64,000 nucleotides of DNA. It comes from Pirellulaceae bacterium. Lineage in GTDB: Bacteria > Planctomycetota > Planctomycetia > Pirellulales > Pirellulaceae. Location: assembly GCA_018402565.1 (NCBI GenBank), contig JAGYIQ010000013.1, positions 26,455 to 90,454 of the forward strand. Reading direction: 5' to 3'. The notes under the pieces were generated by a model. It was not told where the DNA came from and did not search any database. It saw nothing but the letters and a program-made list of their open reading frames with translations. Each line of letters starts with the position of its first letter. The first letter of the stretch is position 1. Positions 41,946-51,487 of this stretch are shown here, one piece after another. Made by a program: the position numbers and the translations under genes.

Positions 41946-43787
41946 TTGGCACCTGTGTTTGAATTCACCTGGCTTAGTCCCCTGCAACATCGACAGCTGC
42001 GATTGCTTCCGGGCCGCTACCGAATCCACGGCACGGGCGCTGACGGCCCGCTGCCGGAGGAGCAGGACGTCTCGGGCGAGATCCGGATCGAGGACCCTTG
42101 GTTGGATTCTCCACAGACGATTTTGACGCTCATGCCCTCGGGTCAAGTCGCCATTGAGAACTTGGGACGTCCGATTTTGCTCCCCAGCGGCCGCAGGATC
42201 AATCCGGGACAATGCCAGACGTTGGCTCCGCCCTTGCAATGGGTGATTGGCAAGACTCGCTTGTCCGTGACCTTATCGCAGGACGAGCGGTTGTACGATC
42301 AAACGTTGACCAGTCTGACGCGGGGGGCGACGGCCGCGACCGCTGGGCAAGCCGATAAAGGCCTGAGTGCCTCGCCCGCGGCCTCGACTTTGGTGCAATG
42401 GTTTGACGCCCTCAATCAGTTGCAGGCAGCTTTGGTGGGTAGCCAGGCATTTTACGATCAAGCGGTTCAGTGCACCTTTGATCCGGCGGGTTTGGACTTG
42501 GGGATGCTGCTCCAATGGCATGACGACGACTGGCAGATCGTCGCCAGCCATATTCCCTTCCCCGAGTTCGGCTTCGCCTTCCGACGGGATCTGGTACAAC
42601 GGGTCCGCGACAGTCGGCAGTTGTGGTTTCATCGAGGGCAGGACGAATTCGCTGCCCCGGCCGATCCTTCGATACAATGGGTGGTGGCGGCACCGATCTT
42701 TGATCACACCCAAGAAGTCACGGCGGTGTTGTACGCTTCTCGGTTTGAAAGTTCGTTCAATCAACGACACGGGATTCGGCCCTTGGAAGCGCACTTCATT
42801 CGCTTGGTCGCGGATGCAGTATCGGCCGCCGAGCGTCGTCGCGCCGCCCAGACCGAAGCAGCCCGAGCGCATGTGCTGTTGCAGCAGGCCTTCGCTCCGC
42901 AAGTCGTGCCGTTGCTGGAACGCGACCCCCAGTTGTTAGGCAGTCGACACAGCGAGGTGACTGTCTTATTTGCGGATTTGCGAGGATTCTCGCAATTGAG
43001 CGAACAGTTGGGCGCGGCACTCACCCATCAATTGCTCGGCGACATTCTCAATCGCTGGACTCAAGTGGTCCAAGACCATCAGGGGGTGGTCATCGACTAC
43101 TACGGTGACGGCTTGGCCGCGTTTTGGAATTGTCCCGTCGCGACCGAGCAACACCCGTGGCTGGCTTGCCAGACGGCCTGGGAGTTGTTGGCTCAGTTGG
43201 AAGTCGTCAACCAAGCCTGGAGTTCTCGACTGCCGCGACCACTCTCGGCGGGTGTCGGCATCAACACCGGCTGGGCGCATGTCGGCAACTCGGGTAGTCG
43301 CGATAAACTCAAATACGGACCCCGCGGTCATGAGGTGAATTTGGCCAGTCGCTTGGAGTCGGCGACCAAACACTTTGGTGTGCCAATTCTGCTCTCCGAG
43401 GCGACGGCCAGTCGCGTGCAGGATCTGTGTTGTCCGATCAAGCTTTGTCAGACCCAGCTGCCGGGAATCGAAACTCCCCAGGCGATTTATCAATTGCTTG
43501 AACTGCAACCCAACGCTCATAGTGTCCAGGCCGCGCAGCTTTACTCGCGAGCCTTGGCCGCGTTCGAACAAGGACAGTGGGCAGCATGCCTCGATCACTT
43601 GTCGGCACTCTTGCTGTTGAATGAGGGGGATCGACGAGCGGATTACCTACTGGGGCAGTTGGAGGCCCAGTCCAGCGGGGCTGAGTTGCCCGGTCTGCGG
43701 CAACTCCGCTCGGCCAAACCGCTGCTGCCGCCGACGATCGCTACGAGCCAGCCCTTTCAGGCTTGGCACGAGTCCCAGTCAAATTGA
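41946..43787 (+). CDS. FHA-like/GAF/class III nucleotidyl cyclase
   Basis: Up to 613 residues. The N-terminal about 110 residues have an FHA-like beta pattern, followed by a GAF-like sensor (about 145-300) and a class III adenylate/guanylate cyclase domain (about 335-510): VTVLFADLRGFSQLSEQLG with metal Asp, VVIDYYGDGLAAFW, GINTGWAHVGN, KLKYGPRGHEVNLASRLES. A helical tail follows. Start is uncertain: TTG at 41946 or GTG at 41955; no ATG fits. Its product could be the ligand for the CNB protein encoded in the divergent operon. Confidence 0.87.
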   Translation: MAPVFEFTWLSPLQHRQLRLLPGRYRIHGTGADGPLPEEQDVSGEIRIEDPWLDSPQTILTLMPSGQVAIENLGRPILLPSGRRINPGQCQTLAPPLQWVIGKTRLSVTLSQDERLYDQTLTSLTRGATAATAGQADKGLSASPAASTLVQWFDALNQLQAALVGSQAFYDQAVQCTFDPAGLDLGMLLQWHDDDWQIVASHIPFPEFGFAFRRDLVQRVRDSRQLWFHRGQDEFAAPADPSIQWVVAAPIFDHTQEVTAVLYASRFESSFNQRHGIRPLEAHFIRLVADAVSAAERRRAAQTEAARAHVLLQQAFAPQVVPLLERDPQLLGSRHSEVTVLFADLRGFSQLSEQLGAALTHQLLGDILNRWTQVVQDHQGVVIDYYGDGLAAFWNCPVATEQHPWLACQTAWELLAQLEVVNQAWSSRLPRPLSAGVGINTGWAHVGNSGSRDKLKYGPRGHEVNLASRLESATKHFGVPILLSEATASRVQDLCCPIKLCQTQLPGIETPQAIYQLLELQPNAHSVQAAQLYSRALAAFEQGQWAACLDHLSALLLLNEGDRRADYLLGQLEAQSSGAELPGLRQLRSAKPLLPPTIATSQPFQAWHESQSN

Positions 43788-43856
43788 CAGTCGCTACGGC
43801 ATGGACTCCAATGGGCCGCTGGATCGTCACCGGTGGTTGAGTTGGGAGAATGTAGC

Positions 43857-45629
43857 ATGTCGCATGAATCGGCCGAGACAGAAGTAGCATCGACGGGAGA
43901 ATCGCCCCGATATCGCGTGTTGAGGTGTTGGCCGCCGGTGCTATTGATCGTGTTGATGGTCGTCGCACGCTACTTTTCGGTCTGGTTTCCCGAGCTGCCA
44001 ATGGTGTGGGCTGTGGGGGCCTTTGTACCCGCTTTGTTGGGCCTGTTGCTGTTGCTCTGGTGGCTGACGTTGTCGCGGGCCAATTGGCTTGAGCGTTTCT
44101 TGGGATTGGCCGGCACGATTGCAGCCTTGGGGGCAGTGGCATTTCTCCTGCATCCGACCATGCGTGGGGCGCCACAGGTTGTTTTAACCATGCCCACCAC
44201 CATTGCTGCGTTTGGGCTGATGTTGACGGTATTGGGCCGCTGGCAGACCTTTCACCGCACCACGGTCGCCGTGGCTGCCGCTTGGCTGATGGCTGGCTTT
44301 TCCCTGCTGTTGCAGAACGCGGGTGCCACCGGCGACTTCAGTTTCGATTTCAATTGGCGTTGGCGTCCTTCCGCCGAGGACATCTTTTTGGCGCAGCGGG
44401 CATCGGCCACCAACGCTGCGGGGGTCGTCGGGCCGACGGCTGAAAGTCTCCAGAGCCCTCCGTGGCCGGGCTTTCGCGGCTCGCTGCGTGATGGTGTCCA
44501 AAGCGGTTTTGAATTCGCTTCGACTTGGCGAGCAGGAGGTCCGGCCGAGTTATGGCGGATCAAGGTTGGACCAGCATGGTCCTCGTTTGCCGTGGCGGAA
44601 GGGTTCCTCTTCACACAAGAGCAACGCGGCGCGCAAGAATCGGTCGTCTGTTACGCTGCGGACTCGGGACAAGAGGTCTGGGCTCACGATATCAAGTCAC
44701 GCTTCTTTGATGAACTGGGTGGCTTGGGACCGCGTGCGACTCCGACCTTGGACCAGGGCAATCTGTATGCGTTGGGCGCCGCCGGTTGGTTACTGAAATT
44801 GGATGCTCGGACGGGCGAACGTTTGTGGCAAGTCAACTTGGGCGAAATCACCGGTCAATCTCCGCCCATGTGGGGTTATTCTTGTTCACCGCTGGTGATG
44901 AACGATGTTGTCATGGTGCATGCGGTGGGCCCGCAGGATTTGGGCGTGATCGCTTTTGACTGCCAAACGGGCCAGCGACGCTGGTCCTGTGCTGCCGACA
45001 AGGATTCGTACAGTTCGTTACACCCGACCCAGTTCTTCGGCCAGCAGCAAGTCGTGTTTGTGGGCGGCAGCGGGGTCAAGTTTATCGATCCCAAGACGGG
45101 GAACGTGTTGCATGAACATGCGTTTCCGATTGCCGGTTATCGCGCCGTTCAGCCAGCTGTGGTCGATGCAGACAAGTTGTTGTTCACCAGCGAATATGCC
45201 GGGAGCCGTTTGATTCAACTGCAGGCCAGCGAGACGGAGTGGATGTCGAAAGAGTTGTGGACGACGCGGAATCTCAAACCCGACTTTAACGATTTTGTGA
45301 TCCACGGAGACGCGATCTACGGCTTTGATGGCAACGTGTTCGCTTGTATCGACCTGGCGACCGGTCAACGGAATTGGAAGAGTGGACGCTACGGAAAAGG
45401 CCAAGTCATTTTGTTAGCCGCTTCCGACTTGTTGTTGGTGATTTCGGAAATGGGAGAGCTGGTATTGCTGCAGGCCGATCCCAGGGAACACGTGGAATTG
45501 GCAACGTTGCAGGCGTTGCCCGGCAAGACCTGGAATCACCCCGTGGTGGTGGGAGATCGCTTGTACCTGCGCAACGCCAGCGAAGCAGTGTGTTATCGGT
45601 TGCCTACAAAATCAGCCGACGTTCGTTAG
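43857..45629 (+). CDS. Membrane protein with PQQ-type beta-propeller
   Basis: 590 residues. Four to five membrane helices (about 20-155) precede an exported propeller of PQQ-like blades (GFLFTQEQRGAQESVVCYAADSGQEVWAHD as separate strands; LLKLDARTGERLWQVNLG; VIAFDCQTGQRRWSCAAD; VFACIDLATGQRNWKSGRYG). No quinoprotein catalytic residues are seen, so it is likely a binding or scaffold protein rather than a dehydrogenase. The ATG at 43857 follows GGGAGA. Downstream is an inverted repeat and the convergent second propeller gene. Confidence 0.85.
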   Translation: MSHESAETEVASTGESPRYRVLRCWPPVLLIVLMVVARYFSVWFPELPMVWAVGAFVPALLGLLLLLWWLTLSRANWLERFLGLAGTIAALGAVAFLLHPTMRGAPQVVLTMPTTIAAFGLMLTVLGRWQTFHRTTVAVAAAWLMAGFSLLLQNAGATGDFSFDFNWRWRPSAEDIFLAQRASATNAAGVVGPTAESLQSPPWPGFRGSLRDGVQSGFEFASTWRAGGPAELWRIKVGPAWSSFAVAEGFLFTQEQRGAQESVVCYAADSGQEVWAHDIKSRFFDELGGLGPRATPTLDQGNLYALGAAGWLLKLDARTGERLWQVNLGEITGQSPPMWGYSCSPLVMNDVVMVHAVGPQDLGVIAFDCQTGQRRWSCAADKDSYSSLHPTQFFGQQQVVFVGGSGVKFIDPKTGNVLHEHAFPIAGYRAVQPAVVDADKLLFTSEYAGSRLIQLQASETEWMSKELWTTRNLKPDFNDFVIHGDAIYGFDGNVFACIDLATGQRNWKSGRYGKGQVILLAASDLLLVISEMGELVLLQADPREHVELATLQALPGKTWNHPVVVGDRLYLRNASEAVCYRLPTKSADVR

Positions 45630-45663
45630 CACCCGGTTTTCTTCGTACTCGTACTCGTACGCG

Positions 45664-45702
45664 GTACTCGTACTCGACCACCACAAGTCGAGTACAAGTA
45701 CC
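45664..45702. terminator. Imperfect hairpin between convergent genes
   Basis: GTACTCGTACTCGAC pairs with GTCGAGTACAAGTAC (one mismatch) around an 8-base loop, preceded by more GTACTC units from 45645. No T-run follows. Between the stops of the two PQQ-propeller genes, so a termination role is possible. Confidence 0.5.
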
Positions 45703-45728
45703 ATCCTGATTCATCCAGTGACCACGCA

Positions 45729-47126
45729 CTAGTTCAGTCGCAGGCCAAAGACTTGGTGGCCGATGCGAAAGACTAGCGTGTTCTCCCCGACGGCATAACC
45801 GTAGACCGTGGGGCGATCGAAGTTGGCCGCGGCTTGGCGACGTTCCGGTGTCTCCTCGCTGTCGGCCAGCGAGACTTCCGGCAGGAGGATGTCATCGTTC
45901 CAGAGTGGATTCTCCGCCAAGATTTCGAAGTTCGGGCCACTCTTGATCACGGTACACAGACCCTCTTTGCCAAACAGATAGATCCGATCGCCGACCGCCA
46001 AGGGCGTGGCCCAACACTGCTGCTTGGTTCGTTCGCTGTAGACGACTTCGCCTGTTGTTGCATCGACGCAGAACACCACGCCGACCCGATTCACCCAATA
46101 GGCATAACCCTGGTGCATGATCGGGGATGCCCACGACGGGGACGCACCCTCGGCTGCCCACAACCGTTCGACCTGGTAGTCGTCGCCCGATTTGGTCACT
46201 TGCAGCAGGCAGTTCGATTTGCGCGCCTCGGCGACGTTTTGTCCATCGCGTCCGCCGGAGGCACCCAGCAAGAAGCGGCCGTCACCCAAGTCGGTTGGCG
46301 TGGTGCCGGTGTTGCCGCCGACGTCCGTGAAGGTCCAGAGTGACTTGCCGGTCTGCGGATCGTAGCCATCGACGGACCCAGCCGAGCTGACCACAACTTG
46401 CGGCTGACCGCCGATGGTGATGATCGACGGCGAGGACCAACTGCGGCGAGCGGTTCGTTCGGTTTGCCAGGCGGTTTCGCCCGTCGCCTTGTTCAATGCC
46501 ACCAACCAGCTGGGACCATCGTGTTCCAGCAAGACGAACACATGAGCGGCATCTTGGCACGGCGAGGCGCCCAAGCCGAATTCCGCTACAAATGGACCGA
46601 AGTCGGTCGCCAAATCACGCTGCCACAAGAGCTCGCCGCTGTGGTCGTAGGCCACACAGTCACCGCTCTCAAACAGGACCACCAGCCGCTCCGCATCGAC
46701 GACCGGCGTGGGCGCCGAGCGACTGACATAGAGACTGTTTTTGACCGGGGTGGAGTTCTTGATCGACCGTCGCCAACGCTCTGTCCCGGTTTCAACATCC
46801 AGACAGATCACATGAAACGTGTCCTTGAGCGGGCCTTCTACGGAAGTGATGAACGCCGCGTCACCCCACAGCACTGGGCTGGATTGACCGTGACCGGGGA
46901 TGCCGACATGCCACTTGAGGGCCTGCGGGACCTCCCATGTGACCGGCAGCTTATCCGGGGTCAGCTCACTGGCCCCTTGCCCCAAGAAACCGGGCCAACG
47001 GGTGGTCGTATCGGCTGTTTTGTATGGCTCCTCCGCCAAAGCGACCACCGCCAACCCCGTTGCCAAAGTGCAGCTGGCACTCAGGCCAATGGACAATAGC
47101 CGGTTGAAAAAACGGTTGTTTGACAT
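45729..47126 (-). CDS. Exported PQQ-like beta-propeller protein
   Basis: 465 residues with a cleavable signal (about 1-30, ending VVALAEE). Blades of the PQQ-like type recur (GRGQSS, VVDAERLVVLFESGDCVAYDHSGELLW, YDPQTGKSLWTFTD, YWVNRVGVVFCVDATTGEVVYSE). Planctomycetes encode many such periplasmic propellers of unknown role; no dehydrogenase active site is evident. The ATG at 47126 begins directly at the signal; a Met at 47147 is the alternative. The region 47127-47450 upstream carries no gene. Confidence 0.86.
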   Translation of the reverse strand: MSNNRFFNRLLSIGLSASCTLATGLAVVALAEEPYKTADTTTRWPGFLGQGASELTPDKLPVTWEVPQALKWHVGIPGHGQSSPVLWGDAAFITSVEGPLKDTFHVICLDVETGTERWRRSIKNSTPVKNSLYVSRSAPTPVVDAERLVVLFESGDCVAYDHSGELLWQRDLATDFGPFVAEFGLGASPCQDAAHVFVLLEHDGPSWLVALNKATGETAWQTERTARRSWSSPSIITIGGQPQVVVSSAGSVDGYDPQTGKSLWTFTDVGGNTGTTPTDLGDGRFLLGASGGRDGQNVAEARKSNCLLQVTKSGDDYQVERLWAAEGASPSWASPIMHQGYAYWVNRVGVVFCVDATTGEVVYSERTKQQCWATPLAVGDRIYLFGKEGLCTVIKSGPNFEILAENPLWNDDILLPEVSLADSEETPERRQAAANFDRPTVYGYAVGENTLVFRIGHQVFGLRLN

Positions 47127-47450
47127 CACTGAATATCCTGATTGCAATTGTTTGAGGCGACCGTCGTCGGGGCTGTCTGCAGCCGACGAGAAAAACCTGA
47201 ATTCCGCTTAAAACAGCTCGGCCCCTGTCTAGCAGTTTACCCTTAGCGGCCGGGGTACCACAATTAGCCACCCGCTTCGGGCTGTCACTCCCGCAAACGG
47301 TCATTCTGCTGAGCTTGCAAGCCAGACTTGATTGGGACGGTGTTGGCCGAGCTTTTCTTGTTGCGACACGTCGTTATACCCTGTATTATGAGTCGCGACA
47401 GTCAATCCAAGGTAGCTTTGGGGAAGCTGCGATTTTTCGGAGACGCACCC
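47127..47450. other. Divergent intergenic region
   Basis: 324 bases between the propeller gene (-) and the DUF1552 gene (+). Nothing beyond presumed promoters is visible. Confidence 0.5.
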
Positions 47451-48797
47451 ATGAATGCTCACGCTTTTGCTCGTCGGACTTTTTTACGTGGGGCGGGGGT
47501 GTCGATGGCGCTGCCTTGGCTCGAGTCGCTTCGGGTCTGGGGAGATGTCGCGGCGGGCAGCGGTCTGGCCAGTTCGGATCGCGGCAGCCAAGCGCCGGTT
47601 CGTCTGTGCGTGACCTTCTCCGGCAATGGTTTTCACTCGCGAGAGTGGTGGGCACGTGGCGCCGGCGCCGAAATGGAGCTCGGACAAGTGCTGACGCCGC
47701 TGGCGGATTTCCGCCAGCAGCTCTTGTTTGTTCGTGGCTTGTACCATGCCGAAGCTTGCAAAGGCAACATTCACAGTTCGCAAACGGGCAACATCTTGTC
47801 GGGGGCACCGATCGCCAGTGGCGGGGCGATTCGCAGTGGCACCAGCTTCGATCAACTGCTGGCCCAGACCTACGGTCGCAGCACCAAAGTCCCCAGCCTG
47901 GTATTGGCTTGCGAGACGTCGAACCCGTCCGTGCATAAAAACTACAGCATGCTCTACAGTTCGCATATTTCCTGGAGCTCGCCGACCTCGCCCACGCCGT
48001 TGGAACTTTACCCCGCGTTGGCTTTCGATCGCTTGTTCAAGGACGAATCTTCGCCCGAGGACCAGAGTGTCTTGGACGCCGTGTTGGCGGATGCCCAAGA
48101 CTTGCGCCGTGGCATCAGTCGCTCCGATCGACAAAAACTGGACGAGTACCTGGAGAGTGTGCGCGAGATCGAACAACGTCTGGCCAATGCCGGTAAACGC
48201 GGCGAACTGCAGGGCTGGCGACCGACCTTGGAGCACCCCAGCATCCCTCGCCCTAACGACGGTATCCCGCAAGATATCTCCGAGCACATGCGTTTGATGA
48301 TTGATATCTTGGTGCTGGGGTTCCAAACTGACTCGACGCGCATCGCGACTCTCAAGCTAAACAACGACCACAGCGCGCTGCGGTTCCCCAACTTGTCCAG
48401 TGTCGAACAAATCGGGCATGGCATCGACTACATGATCCATCACCTACTGTCACATAGCGATGGCGCCGATTGGCTGAAAGTCAATCAATTTTTCATGGAG
48501 CAAGTCGCGTACCTGGCACGCAAGATGGCGGCCGTCCAGGAAGGGCCGAACACACTCCTGGATAACAGCATCATTGTGCATTGCTCCAGCATGATGGCGG
48601 GTTCGGCCCATAATAACGATCAACTGCCGGTGATTGTGTTGGGCGGTGGGGGCGGCCAGTTGTCCGGCGGACGCGTGCTGGATTACAGCGGCCAATCGGA
48701 TCGGCAACTCTGTCGGCTGTTCCTCTCGCTGATGTCGAAGATGGACCTGCAACTGGATAGCTTCGGCGACGCCACGGAGAAATTGGCCGAGGTTTAA
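47451..48797 (+). CDS. DUF1552 family exported protein
   Basis: 448 residues. N-terminal twin-arginine leader MNAHAFARRTFLRGAGVSMALPWLES, then the family pattern RLCVTFSGNGFHSREWW, ELGQVLTPLADFRQQLLFVRGLYH, GNIHSSQTGNILSG and a C-terminal HCSSMMAGSAHNNDQLPVIVLGGGGGQLSGGR. Related in fold to DUF1501 proteins; often paired with DUF1592/DUF1587 proteins in Planctomycetes, and one lies about 5 kb downstream. Function unknown. The ATG at 47451 is the one that begins the leader; an open frame to 47328 lacks it. Confidence 0.9.
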   Translation: MNAHAFARRTFLRGAGVSMALPWLESLRVWGDVAAGSGLASSDRGSQAPVRLCVTFSGNGFHSREWWARGAGAEMELGQVLTPLADFRQQLLFVRGLYHAEACKGNIHSSQTGNILSGAPIASGGAIRSGTSFDQLLAQTYGRSTKVPSLVLACETSNPSVHKNYSMLYSSHISWSSPTSPTPLELYPALAFDRLFKDESSPEDQSVLDAVLADAQDLRRGISRSDRQKLDEYLESVREIEQRLANAGKRGELQGWRPTLEHPSIPRPNDGIPQDISEHMRLMIDILVLGFQTDSTRIATLKLNNDHSALRFPNLSSVEQIGHGIDYMIHHLLSHSDGADWLKVNQFFMEQVAYLARKMAAVQEGPNTLLDNSIIVHCSSMMAGSAHNNDQLPVIVLGGGGGQLSGGRVLDYSGQSDRQLCRLFLSLMSKMDLQLDSFGDATEKLAEV

Positions 48798-48805
48798 GCC
48801 AATGA

Positions 48806-49199
48806 GGGCTGGTTGATTTTTCCAGACTCGCTTGCGAACTTGCCGGCCGCTTCAATGAAATCGGACAAAAACAGGGCGTTATCCTATCAATCGAAACGCT
48901 TGACGCGTTCCGCTACGTAAAAATCAACCAGCCGATGAGGGCTGGTTGATTTTTCCAGACTCGCTTGCGAACTTGCCGCCCGCTTCAATAAAATCGGACA
49001 AAAACACGGCGTTTGCCCGTCAATCGAAACGCTTGACGCGTTCCGCTACGTAAAAATCAACCAGCCGATGAGGGCTTGTTGATTTTTCCAGACTTACACG
49101 CGAATGGGCCGCCCGATTCAATGAAATCGATAAAAAACACGGCGTTTGCCCGTCAATCGAAACGCTTGACGCGTTCCGCTACTGAAAAATCAACCAGCC
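48806..49199. repeat. Family A repeat array, three units of 133 bases
   Basis: Units at 48806, 48939 and 49072, each about 128 bp plus a GATGA-type spacer. The first two have ends GGCTGGTTGATTTTT and AAAAATCAACCAGCC, whereas other loci have GGGCTTGTTG and CAACAAGCCC: paired changes that keep the palindrome. The third unit mixes both types (left CTTGTTG, right CAACCAGCC). Fills the gap between the DUF1552 and following lipoprotein genes. Confidence 0.93.
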
Positions 49200-49234
49200 A
49201 ATGACGCATTGTGCTCCGCAAAGGTCAACAAGTC

Positions 49235-50965
49235 TTAGTTAGTTTCGATCACGTACACCGCGGTGGTGCCGCTGACTTCGTTGCCGACGATCAACAGTGG
49301 GCGTCCCTGGGGATCCGGGCTCTCCGAACCGGGTACAAAGCACAAGCCTTCCGGCCCGAGGTCCGCCTGGGTGTGGTCAGCGGTGGCGTCTTCGCCGATC
49401 GCAAAATCACGGGTGTTGATGTACTGGATGAATTTTGTCTCTAGCGGGTTGGTCACGTCATAGACCATGATGCCGCCGACACGTTCCAGGCCGACAAACG
49501 CGTAGTTGCGACCGTCGATCACGCCCACCGCGATACCCTCGGGTTCGGGCCCCTTACTGGCGGAGCGTTTGTCCAATTGTTTCGCTTGGTCCTGGTGATC
49601 GGCGTTGAAATACTTGGGGTACAACTGGGCAGTCGTCTCTTCCATCTGCGAGCCCGTGTCGTAGACCAACTCCAACGAATCCTCGGTCACGCGCCAGATG
49701 GCCATCGACCGCCCGCCGAAGGCATACAGGGCGTTGTAGACGCAGGCCTCGGTCGCATTCATTTCGCGTGCCGATGGATCGCAGTCGTTAGCCACTCCCA
49801 ACGTGGTGGTGACCAACAAGCGTCCCAAGTTCTCTGGCTTTTGCAGTTCGGCCGCGTCGGGAAAAGCGACTGGATCCAAACGCAAGTCGGCCACCCGAGC
49901 CTCCTCGGTCCAGTTGCCCCACTCGCGGGCATCGCCTTCATTCGCTCCTAACAGATAGGTTGTACCGTCGACTTCAAGCAGCTTGATTGTGTCGGGTTGG
50001 AACATGCCAAAGACGGGCCACTGCCGCAAGTTGATCCCACCATCGCGGTCGCTGGCATCGAACCCACGGCCGGACCACGGCCCGGCGGCGGACCAATCTT
50101 TGAAGCCCAGCGGCATCACATGGGTGACCGAAGCGGTGGGAATGTCCACCCGAGCGATCGCGTTATTCTCCTGCAAACAAACGTAGGCAGTCTTTGAATC
50201 ACTGGTGACTTCGATCCATTCGGGTTCAAAATCTTGAGCGGCCGATGAGCCGGGTCCATAGATGCGGACGCCACGGGCCCGCAGCTCGTCTTCGCGGCCG
50301 TTGAAGTGCCGAAAATCCGCCGTGCGAACCTGAGCTTGACTCAGGGTTGCCAGCCCCGCCGAGACGTCGATGATCGAGACGGAGCCTTCTGGATCCAGCA
50401 AGTAATCGTCGCTGGGCTCCCCTTCGTTGGCCACCAGTACGTAACGCCCATCGGGCGAAAAAGTTACGGCATCGGGCAACGCCCCTACAACGACGACGGA
50501 TTGCCGCTGCCCGGACACGTCGTAAAAGGCGACCGAACCAGGATCGGTTTTGACCGCACCGGTGACTGCAATGGCCACCATTCCCTGCTTGGTCGCCACA
50601 CTGTTGGCGTCCCCGCCGAGGTCGGAAACATCAATCGAGAACATCCGTTTTGGCTGGGATGGAGCCTGCATGTCCAGCACATCCACCTTGCCGCTGGCAG
50701 CGTTGATCACAAACGCTCGTTTGGACTTGGGGTCGAAAGCGACGATTTCAGCCGCACTTTTTTTGTACACGCCGCTGGCGTATCGGCCCAGAAAACTCAA
50801 GCGAATGGTAGAGTCGACGGCCAGGTTGCTGGGCTTAGCATCGGCGATGATCGACCCACTAAGACCAGTTGCGTCGGTCGGGTTGCACCCGCAAGCCAGC
50901 AGCAAAGAGGCCAACAGGAGGGAGGCCAGCAGCAGTAGTGGTTCGCAGCGTCGGGGCTTTTTCAC
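49235..50965 (-). CDS. Choice-of-anchor-I-type beta-propeller lipoprotein
   Basis: 576 residues beginning with a lipoprotein signal (LLLACGC, lipidated Cys about 25). The body is a propeller with VLVANEGEPSDDYLLDPEGSVSIIDVS, TVTH-type blades and the C-terminal GPEPEGIAVG and ADLGPEGLCFVPG motifs, matching the 'choice-of-anchor I' family often found next to alkaline phosphatase-like enzymes. Probably on the outer surface. Function in binding or phosphate-related metabolism is not established. AAGTTAAG inverted repeat at about 51033-51056 lies upstream. Confidence 0.82.
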   Translation of the reverse strand: MKKPRRCEPLLLLASLLLASLLLACGCNPTDATGLSGSIIADAKPSNLAVDSTIRLSFLGRYASGVYKKSAAEIVAFDPKSKRAFVINAASGKVDVLDMQAPSQPKRMFSIDVSDLGGDANSVATKQGMVAIAVTGAVKTDPGSVAFYDVSGQRQSVVVVGALPDAVTFSPDGRYVLVANEGEPSDDYLLDPEGSVSIIDVSAGLATLSQAQVRTADFRHFNGREDELRARGVRIYGPGSSAAQDFEPEWIEVTSDSKTAYVCLQENNAIARVDIPTASVTHVMPLGFKDWSAAGPWSGRGFDASDRDGGINLRQWPVFGMFQPDTIKLLEVDGTTYLLGANEGDAREWGNWTEEARVADLRLDPVAFPDAAELQKPENLGRLLVTTTLGVANDCDPSAREMNATEACVYNALYAFGGRSMAIWRVTEDSLELVYDTGSQMEETTAQLYPKYFNADHQDQAKQLDKRSASKGPEPEGIAVGVIDGRNYAFVGLERVGGIMVYDVTNPLETKFIQYINTRDFAIGEDATADHTQADLGPEGLCFVPGSESPDPQGRPLLIVGNEVSGTTAVYVIETN

Positions 50966-51487
50966 GATGGATTTCCTGTGCGAAAGGTAGAGGTTCTCCC
51001 GTTATCGTAAAGCACTTGGCCGCAAGCTTGAAGTTAAGTTAAGGAAACTTAACCTTCGGCCGCTCACGGTTGGTGGTTCCATTGCTGGGCTGTTGCACCA
51101 ACGCAAGTCGGATTTTTCGAGGGGCAAACGCGCGGCGTTCTCCAGTTGCTTTTGCCCACAAACGATCGTATTGTTAACCAGACTTGCTGCCGGGCACCGT
51201 GCGGGGCGTAAACCGTCACCTTAATATTTCGTCTCTCGTGAGGCCCGGTTGAAGTGGCCGCAGCCTTAGACTTTCGCAGTTTCCAGCCAGTCTGGCTGCA
51301 ACGGTAGGCGCAGGGACATCGACTAGCTGCCTTAACGAAAAATTAACACAGGCTTCATTGTATCTACATGTTGCATGTGTAAACTCTCCCGGCGTCACGT
51401 TGACCGGCCGCAGATAGCCACAGTGGCTGTCGATTACTAAAGGGCTGAGAAGTCAGCGTGAGTACAAATTTAACCAGGAGTAGGTGA
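50966..51487. other. Intergenic region between lipoprotein (-) and DUF1559 gene (+)
   Basis: 522 bases. A small inverted repeat GTTAAG..CTTAAC near 51035-51053 may be an operator. Close to the DUF1559 start is AGGAG at 51476-51480. No gene or RNA was recognised in the remainder. Confidence 0.5.

Noticed and set aside
41872..42126. 84-residue frame starting at the ATG near 41935
   Set aside because: Different frame from the cyclase domains; the clear cyclase frame has only TTG or GTG starts.
47484..48326. 280-residue minus-strand open frame opposite the DUF1552 gene
   Set aside because: Antisense shadow in a well-supported coding region.
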